From: Mnemiopsis leidyi
Lineage: Eukaryota > Ctenophora > Tentaculata > Lobata > Bolinopsidae
Direction: 5' to 3'
DNA: 36,338 nucleotides
NCBI GenBank assembly: GCA_000226015.1
Contig: JH153156.1
Location: forward strand, 77,523 to 113,860
In this document: positions 29,941 to 36,338 of the stretch, in pieces
How the letters are laid out: the number at the start of each line of letters is the position of its first letter
Numbering within the stretch: the first letter of the stretch is position 1
Made by a program: the position numbers and the translations under genes
The notes under the pieces: model-generated
Databases searched by the model: none
Seen by the model: only the letters and a program-made list of their open reading frames with translations
What the model was told of the DNA's origin: nothing

Positions 29941-30007
29941 CTTGAGCAGGTCATTTCTTTCTACCCGCAAAAGTTCCGTGTATTCACAAGTAATAACTGT
30001 AGCACGA
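29941..30007 (-). CDS. Epac: Epac exon, end of CNBD-A
   Basis: It encodes (R)RATVITCEYTELLRVERNDL and LK. This is the strand and helix after the phosphate-binding cassette of CNBD-A (L-L-R-(V/I)-E-x-x-D). Acceptor GTGTTTCAG, phase 2. Two donors are possible: AAG|GTTTGT (end 29941, phase 0) and TTT|GTAAAA (end 29937, phase 1). The second has the better consensus and suits the candidate exon at 28415. Confidence 0.88.
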
Positions 30008-30261
30008 CTGAAACACGCGCATTAATCATTTCATAAAGCGAAGAGTAAATCGACTGATTAACAAGTTAATTGAGCAATTATAGGCAAAATTAGGTTCACG
30101 CGTTATTATCAATCGACAAAGAATGTTCAGATACTACAAGCTTGTGATAATAAAATAGCTCCAAAACGGTATAAAAAAGAATAAACGAAAGTCACTATAG
30201 CTTGTAGTATTAGAAAGTATTACTTTTAAATTTTATAAAATAGGCTCGTTAAACACCTTAC

Positions 30262-30332
30262 CGTGGCGAATTGTCGAGAACTGATTCGCCGAAAGCTGCA
30301 CCGACCTGGAGCGTGCAGACAGTCACAGCATT
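30262..30332 (-). CDS. Epac: Epac exon, CNBD-A phosphate-binding cassette
   Basis: It encodes NAVTVCTLQVGAAFGESVLD followed by NSP and part of Arg. The F-G-E-S...D-N-(S/T)-P-R pattern is the cassette of Epac2 CNBD-A, the low-affinity cAMP site absent from Epac1. Acceptor TTTCTCAG, phase 0. Donor CG|GTAAGG, phase 2. This is the most upstream Epac exon I could support; the beta strands before it were not found. Confidence 0.9.
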
Positions 30333-30339
30333 CTGAGAA

Positions 30340-31590
30340 ATATTTCAGGAATTAAACTCTGAAATGTGGAGGATGTGCGATTTTGTATTGTAGTTGGCGT
30401 CTAATTTCATTCAAGAGATTGTTACATATTTAATTTTGATCGGAAAAAGAAGGGCGAGCAGTTTTACAATCAAATATAAGTTAAATCTTTAAATTAAAGA
30501 TGTGATATTAAAGAATAAGAAATATTGAATAATAAAAGTAAGATAACAATTAATGACATGCGGAATATATTGCATAGCAAGCTAAAAGCAGGAGAAGCTA
30601 CCAATTTTTGTAGAATTTTAAGGAAACAAACCAAATGTTAAGTCACGTGCGATCAGTCAAGTGTAAGCTGACCACGGTATATCTAATCAAATCAGGGGTT
30701 TACTAGCAAGTAAACTGTTACTTGACTTCTTAACTAACAGTTTTCTGATGGTGTACTATATCGCTAACGAGGGAATTGTACTTTTGTGTGTACTAAAGTG
30801 AACGGGCACACGGCGCACCTTCCACGTGCACGGGGCAACTTACTTATGCGCAGTTCTCGCGGTTCAAATTTCATAAAGACAATTTTCATTTATGCAATCT
30901 ACCGATCATTTATGCAATCTACCGATCAACCGTGCGTCAAAAAGATTAAAAGACACCATTCGAAACTGGAGCAACATCCAGCACTGTTTAAATAATGACA
31001 TTCATTCAGTGCCGTGTTTTCAAGCTTCATCTATGTAAATTATCCCAATTAACAAATTGCAACATCTGCCTAATAGAAAGAAACAAACAAAGCTAAACAT
31101 ATGCAGCTCAACACCCGTTATCTTTATGAAGGAGCAGGTGCCGTACAACATAGCAGCGTTGCTAAGTACCTGGAGGCAGGGCGCAAGCAGTATTATAATA
31201 CAGCTCGCTGACACTACTTTAATACTAGGAAACAAGACACAAACAGCAGCTATAAATACACTCCGCCACGCTGTACCGATAATGACAATGAGTGACAATG
31301 TGTACTGTGTACGCTAGATACAGGTACTTATAGCTATAATTATAGGTCACGTGGCAAGCATATCTCGACACGTGTAATGCGTTCCAGCTTTTAGTAAACA
31401 CACTGGACTTGTGCCAAAATTCTGTGTTTTGGTATCGAGTGAATGATGATATAATTAATAAACCAGCATGGCCAAACTCTCAAGTTGATAGAAAAGGAAA
31501 CAAAGAAAAAGACAAACAAAGAATCAGAAAAGGAACTGTGAACTGCTGCGTTGGTTATTCGTGACGATTTAAGTTGAGATAAGAATCGAC
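30340..31590. other. AT-rich DNA without a supported exon
   Basis: I looked here for the missing first half of CNBD-A (a G-D-x-G-x-x-W-Y strand) and found none. A possible acceptor CTGCCTCCAG at 31170 opens a frame VLSNAAMLYGTCSF with only vague resemblance. Confidence 0.5.
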
Positions 31591-31596
31591 CGCACA

Positions 31597-32076
31597 TTAT
31601 ACCTCACTTAAGGTTGAGCCCCGCCGAAGGTCGGTCCGAACTTCCAGATTTTCTGTACCCGCATCTCCGTTCGATGTCACAGTTATTGTGGGAGCGAACG
31701 CCGACACATCCTTCTGACTCGAGACGTTGTCGTCTGTAGAGTTTATGTGGTTGTTGGATTTCAAGAGCGCATCTTGCAGCTTGATAACGGTTGCCTGAGT
31801 ATCTACAATCGCTCCCCTTAACCAATTTATTTCAGACAGCAGCTTGACTAGAGACTTGTTGTGTTTATGAAGGAGCAGACAGGCCTCGCTGAGCAGGTCC
31901 GCTAGATCCTCCTTGTCCACTTCAGCTAAGAGTTGAACTAGAGTCATCTCGTACACCCCTGTACTAGTAACATCCATGAATCTTGTTTCTAGCCATTCTT
32001 TAGTCTCCATAGCTAAGTTGTGGGCCGAGGAAAAGTCTATCTGGTGTCTTTCTTCCATCGCTATGTTGATAGACAA
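31597..32076 (-). CDS. Unidentified 159-residue helical protein or first exon
   Basis: The frame from ATG 32076 to TAA 31597 encodes an acidic start with TKEWLETRFMDVTSTGVYEM, a Leu-rich helical middle (LAEVDKEDLADLLSEACLLL, HNKSLVKLLSEINWLRGAIV) with coiled-coil-like heptads, and a polar Ser/Thr/Asn-rich tail. No known family was recognised. Codon use and composition look like a real protein, unlike most frames here. The end may be either the TAA or a splice donor GAG|GTATAA just before it. It may be an independent gene upstream of Epac, or a first exon of it. Confidence 0.65.
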   Translation of the reverse strand: MSINIAMEERHQIDFSSAHNLAMETKEWLETRFMDVTSTGVYEMTLVQLLAEVDKEDLADLLSEACLLLHKHNKSLVKLLSEINWLRGAIVDTQATVIKLQDALLKSNNHINSTDDNVSSQKDVSAFAPTITVTSNGDAGTENLEVRTDLRRGSTLSEV

Positions 32077-32201
32077 TCAGTCTGACCAGTTGAGGGAAAG
32101 CACTATTAGAAAGCAAAATCAAAGTCGATGAACTGAAAAGTACTGTGAGGATGTGTTTGATAAAATAGGTGCGAATTACCGTCGAGTTAGTACTGCAGGT
32201 C

Positions 32202-32207
32202 TTTATA
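32202..32207 (-). promoter_or_regulatory. TATA box upstream of the 159-residue frame
   Basis: The minus strand reads GTATAAAG at 32201-32208, about 125 nt upstream of the ATG at 32076. Transcription would start near 32175, giving a 5' UTR of about 100 nt. Confidence 0.45.
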
Positions 32208-32209
32208 CT

Positions 32210-34500
32210 GTTTTCGTTGAACGCATTGCCTCATACCAACGTAAGACAAAGAGCACATTATTGTTCAAAGCGTTGAATTATTTAACCACGTCTTACGTCA
32301 AAGTAAATTAAAATAATTGGGGAGATTTAAACTATTTTAACACTGCAAATTAAATACATTTATTTAGGTTTGGGATATGTAGAAGAGGGAGTCCCCAAAC
32401 CCGTGATAGCAGTACTCCGCTATCAGCTAACTGGAAGCTTAACCTGCAGCTTGCACTGAAGGTCCGATAGACCTAACAACCTTCTTCTGGACAACGGTAA
32501 AGTTTTAGCTGAGCTGTGTTATTATATTGCGACTGCTCGGTGTCTCAATTCAGTGTGTTGCTGTTACTGTTGCCGATTATTCTCTTGTATTTCACATACG
32601 GCAGTCGAAGAATTGTAAACTGCTGGTTTTGTGTTGCTGAAACATTTCATTGCTCTAACAATTACGCTGTAATCTTACTTGAGGGACCTCAATAGTCCTC
32701 GTGCTTGTTTACTTTTGTACAAGTTTCTGCTGATGACCCCCTCAGGCAGCAGCTGTTAAGATAGCAGAAGCAACATAATCGGACTAGGATACCCTTGGGT
32801 TCTGGTCGCCAGACGTTGCTCAGGCGATCCTCTGATCTACATGGTCAAGTCTCAAGAACCAACCGCACATATTTTATGTGGAAAATCGATCATCGATGAT
32901 ACTATATTAATGATATATGTATCATTAAGGTATCTTAATCATAGACGGCATACGCTGAGGTCTTTTGTATTCCATCGTTAAGTAGGTTTCATACATTAAT
33001 AAGAATGAAATGATTAATATTTAATGAAAGAGTTCTTCGGTATATAATATATTTATTACGGCTCAAAATCCCAACTTAGATGCCCCCGCATGCATTTATT
33101 TCATACAAACTGTTACTTCTGTCACGGTAAATGCACGCAACTTCACGCTCATTGTTTCAAAACACCGTTTGGCGATCGCGCGCGCCGCGCTCAAACTCTG
33201 TCGACCAGATGGCAGGATGGTTATCGACCTCGAGTGGAGTCTCAGCTACTTTAGCAAATATAAAACATCTCCTTATATGGTATTATGGGGGTCAAGGTAC
33301 ACTATAGCAATTTGGAACAGTCATGTATGTGTCATTATTACTCTTTAGTCAGTGCAGAATTTACTGGCTTGTAGTAGAGATAAGTGACCAGTATTACAAA
33401 ACATGCGGGAGATAAAAAGAGGGTAGAGATAAAAGACTTTGCAATTAATTAATAGACCTTGTCAAGTTGCCATTGTCTGGCTTGTAGCTGAGATATATTT
33501 AGCGAGATATGAATGATAGTTGAGTTAACATTACAAGATGTAAACAAATAGAATAAAAGCTATAATATCTAAAATAAAAGCTATAGTATTTAAGTATTGA
33601 TGTGAAGTTAGCTGCTAATTGTTGTAGTGCGATGTGGTGTTATCATAATGCTGTAGTTTTACATTCAGTATGCTCTACTTAAATAAAGTATGTTCTACTT
33701 GTTTAAGCAAGTTTAACTTAATTGGGATAGAATTAAAAAGAACCAAGGCTACGTCCAATTTACAATACCATGAAATAACGAAAACAAACAAAAAGGGACT
33801 AGTAAAAAGATTTAAGAAGAACAAACAAAAATGTCAATTTACATGCCATTTTTTCGGTGTCTGGCATCTTAAATGTGAATTCTGTATTGTTAAAATTGTG
33901 TATACAGCTCAAAAAGGGACACAAATAAGCCTGAAGTACTGAAGTAATCTTTCAAAAACAATCATTAAGTTTTGAACAAATATGCTGGAATCAAGCCAGC
34001 CGGAACTGAAGTTTTAGTGGCGACTACAAGAAGGTCTATTGTCATATTGTCCTTTCTTCATTTGTCCGAGCTACTTACAACTGATGAACAGCATGGAACT
34101 AGATATAAGGCAAGCTCACAAGAAGATGGAACACAACACGCAAGTACTTTTGGTGTGACCACTAAACTAGAGTGATTAAACAACAAAAACTACTCTATCA
34201 CGCTAATCAGACTAAAACTGAATGCTGATGTTGAGTAGAAATAGATAAAAACCAGATACAACAATGAAAACAGGTACAATGTTAACGGTAGATAGGCTCA
34301 CATCACACATCACATAACTTTGACTTTGTCTTTTTTTAGAACCAGGGAATTTTCATACCGAAAAGCACTCGTAAAATAGCTATATCACTATAGTGGTATA
34401 AAGTAGGATGTAGAAGGATATAGCTTTAGTACTATAGTAAGATAGGACATTGTGTCAAACAGAAATGTTACTAGAAAATGTGAAGGATTGAGCCCCAGTG
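32210..34500. other. No gene recognised; some hairpin-forming sequence
   Basis: Between 32368 and 32480 several short stems are possible (GGTTTGGG with CCCCAAACC; GATAGC with GCTATC; GGTCC with GGACC-like text), but they fit no known RNA family. A GC/CpG-rich patch lies at 33175-33200. Open frames such as 33670-33942 (plus) are Lys/Asn-rich and look random. Confidence 0.5.
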
Positions 34501-34502
34501 AC

Positions 34503-34603
34503 GTCCTGCTCCAAAACAGACAAAGGGTTAAAGTTAGGGTCGCCGTCGCTGGGGCAAATCTGTGAGACAAAATTTTGTGGGGCACGATGTTCTGGAGCAG
34601 GAC
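34503..34603. repeat. Short inverted repeat, 16-nt arms
   Basis: GTCCTGCTCCAAAACA (34503-34518) pairs with TGTTCTGGAGCAGGAC (34588-34603) with one mismatch. Inside it, CCCCAGTGACG (just outside the left arm) and CGTCGCTGGGG also pair imperfectly. It could be a degraded mobile-element end. Confidence 0.6.
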
Positions 34604-34739
34604 GACAAGAATCACAAATATATAAGTAGGAGCATATCATTACATTTAAGCATTTAGAAAATTGAGGTTTAAAAGTTTAGATACCTCCCCACGATTACTG
34701 TTGAACTGTTCTCCATAGTTGAATACTACATATCATGAT

Positions 34740-35043
34740 TTTTTCATTTAACACTTTTTTCACAGGAGCCGAAGGATCTTAGGGCGAGCGACGGTTAAGG
34801 TAGTTTTTACCATGCTGTATTCGCCCGAGGCTTCGCTACTACAAGCGTAGCTGCTCATTTACCCATCAATCACGGTTTCCCGGTCATTTGGCTGTGTCGA
34901 CTGGGCCGGGGGGGCTGTGTAGACCCAACGGGTTCATTAGCAGAGCGTCAAAGACGCTCGCCCCATGGCTGGGCAGCTTAGAGATACGAACACGGGACCT
35001 CCTGAATGGAAGTCCGATGCTCTAAGCTCTGCGCCACCCAGCC
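34740..35043 (-). mobile_element. tRNA-derived SINE, minus orientation
   Basis: On the minus strand the element begins at 35043 with a tRNA-like head ending at 34967. A 7-bp acceptor-like stem (GGCTGGG/CCCAGCC) encloses an A-box-like TGGCGCAGAGCTTAGAGC and a B-box-like GTGTTCGTATC. The body continues through a segment shared with 35750-35795 (ACCGGGAAACCGTGATTGA). The 3' end is unclear. RNA polymerase III would transcribe an active copy; this one abuts a minisatellite. Confidence 0.75.
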
Positions 35044-35651
35044 AATAGAGATATGTACGATACAATAGAGATATGTACGATACAATAGAGATATGTACGA
35101 TACAATAGAGATATGTACGATACAATAGAGATATGTACGATACAATAGAGATATGTAGGATACAATAGAGATATGTACGATACAATAGAGATATGTAGGA
35201 TACAATAGAGATATGTACTCTACAATAGAGATATGTAGGATACAATAGAGATATGTAGGATACAATAGAGATATGTACGATACAATAGAGATATGTACGA
35301 TACAATAGAGATATGTAGGATACAATAGAGATATGTACGATACAATAGAGATATGTAGGATACAATAGATATATGTACGATACAATAGAGATATGTACGA
35401 TACAATAGAGATATGTACGATACAATAGAGATATGTACGATACAATAGAGATATGTACGATACAATAGAGATATGTACGATACAATAGAGATATGTACGA
35501 TACAATAGAGATATGTACGATACAATAGAGATATGTACGATACAATAGAGATATGTACTATACAATAGAGATATGTACGATACAATAGAGATATGTACGA
35601 TACAATAGGGATATGTAGGATACAATAGAGATATGTAGGATACAATAGAGA
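35044..35651. repeat. 20-bp minisatellite (ATACAATAGAGATATGTACG), ~30 copies
   Basis: About thirty near-identical 20-nt units; the main variation is TACGA versus TAGGA, with rare TACTC and TACTA. It starts directly at the tRNA-like end of the SINE. It yields long open frames in three minus-strand frames (YLYCIVHIS), which are artefacts of a stop-free unit. Confidence 0.97.
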
Positions 35652-35852
35652 TTTTTATTTATTTATTTGTTACACCTGTACCCAGGCTTTTACAGTTATA
35701 CTGTAGGAGCTCCTAGAAGATTCTAGATCTTTTAACGGAGACCCTCCTCATTTAACCCTCAATCACGGTTTCCCGGTCATTCGGCTGAGTCGACCGAAGA
35801 AGATTGCATAGGCAAATGCCCTTAGCGCACTCCTCTAGGATTGGCGGATCTG
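35652..35852 (-). mobile_element. SINE fragment with A-rich tail, inside the minisatellite
   Basis: On the minus strand it ends in AACAAATAAATAAATAAAAA (35652-35671), a typical SINE/LINE-mobilised tail. It shares the block around ACCGGGAAACCGTGATTGA and GACTCAGCCGAATGACC with the element at 34740-35043. The tRNA-like head is missing or replaced. The same minisatellite flanks both sides. Confidence 0.65.
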
Positions 35853-36338
35853 TAGGATACAATAGAGATATGTACGATACAATAGAGATATGTACGATAC
35901 AATAGAGATATGTACGATACAATAGAGATATGTACGATACAATAGAGATATGTACGATACAATAGAGATATGTAGGATACAATAGAGGTATGTAGGATAC
36001 AATAGAGATATGTACGATACAATAGAGATATGTAGGATACAATAGAGATATGTACGATACAATAGAGATATGTACGATACAATAGAGATATGTAGGATAC
36101 AATATAATAGAGATATGTACGATACAATAGAGATATGTAGGATACAATAGAGATATGTACGATACAATAGAGATATGTAGGATACAATAGAGATATGTAG
36201 GATACAATAGAGATATGTACTCTACAATAGAGATATGTACGAAACAATAGAGATATGTAGGATACAATAGATATATGTACGATACAATAGAGATATGTAG
36301 GATACAATAGAGATATCTACGATACAATAGAGATATGT
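35853..36338. repeat. 20-bp minisatellite continued, ~24 copies, runs off the window
   Basis: The same unit as 35044-35651, with one unit broken by an 'ATATA' insertion near 36102. It reaches the right edge of the window, so its full length is unknown. Confidence 0.97.

Larger units (their letters stand above)
3549..30332 (-). other. Epac: Epac (RAPGEF3/4-type) gene, span of exons found
   Basis: This is the minus-strand gene for a cAMP-activated guanine nucleotide exchange factor of Rap1/Rap2. In the known family, cAMP binding to the CNBD releases an autoinhibited RasGEF domain at membranes. Exons were placed by family similarity, GT-AG borders and matching phases. Domain order is CNBD-A (second half only), linker, DEP, CNBD-B, REM, Ras-association-like and CDC25 RasGEF. 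The CNBD-A remnant makes it more like Epac2/RAPGEF4 than Epac1. The 5' end is unresolved, two exons appear twice around an assembly gap, and one exon carries an apparent one-base deletion. An F-box gene sits in one of its introns on the same strand. Confidence 0.93.

Noticed and set aside
31020..31298. Frame VLSNAAMLYGTCSFIKITGVELH as first half of CNBD-A
   Set aside because: A good acceptor (CTGCCTCCAG) is present, but the G-D-x-G-x-x-W-Y strand is missing, no fitting donor follows, and the likeness is vague.
32368..32850. Structured RNA (snoRNA C/D type or ribozyme) from several hairpins and a CTGATGA motif
   Set aside because: The core motifs of a hammerhead (GAAA after stem II) or a closed C/D terminal stem are not seen. 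The hairpins are short and could be chance.
33670..33942. 90-residue plus-strand frame rich in Lys and Asn
   Set aside because: Composition follows the AT-rich DNA; no homology, promoter or splice context.
34937..36327. Long minus-strand open frames (141-215 residues) repeating YLYCIVHIS
   Set aside because: They follow from a 20-nt unit without stops in three frames. There is no start context or conserved flank, and the frames run into SINE sequence.

Overview
This window comes from an animal genome, most likely an invertebrate. The species cannot be named from the sequence. Genes are split into short exons (about 65-165 nt) by GT-AG introns, the DNA is AT-rich with many short minisatellites, and there are tRNA-derived SINE fragments near the right edge. 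Nothing looks bacterial or viral.

The main content is one gene on the minus strand: an Epac/RAPGEF3-4 homologue, the cAMP-activated exchange factor for Rap GTPases. I rebuilt it exon by exon from splice sites, reading phase and family similarity, from about 30332 down to the stop codon at 3612. In transcript order it gives the second half of a cyclic-nucleotide-binding domain (CNBD-A), a linker, a DEP domain, a second CNBD with a full phosphate-binding cassette, a REM domain, a Ras-association-like domain, and a complete CDC25-type RasGEF domain with the family's C-terminus. The first half of CNBD-A was not found in the window. A second minus-strand gene, an intronless 488-residue F-box/leucine-rich protein (12767-14233), lies inside a 5.5 kb Epac intron. 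An unidentified helical reading frame (31597-32076) with a TATA box upstream may be a separate gene or a first exon.

Two problems affect the Epac model. First, 19462-22011 and 22022-24636 are near-identical and meet exactly at a 10-N gap. Both carry the same two exons, all differences in the exons are synonymous, and using both exon pairs would break the frame. This looks like an unmerged contig overlap or two haplotypes, not a real duplication. Second, the exon at 17736-17880 lacks one base relative to the family frame, and an internal acceptor would restore the frame.

The most unusual feature is where the minisatellites lie. At least six tandem repeats straddle Epac exon-intron boundaries, so each unit carries a complete splice donor or acceptor plus 8-26 nt of exon. 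They create ladders of 2 to 9 equivalent splice sites. Candidate cases also occur at 26814-27144 and 28379-28541.

Layout: 1-3500 is a repeat-rich flank with two near-perfect palindromes; 3550-30332 is Epac with the nested F-box gene; 31597-32210 is the unidentified gene; 32210-34740 has no recognised gene; 34740-36338 holds SINE fragments embedded in a 20-bp minisatellite.
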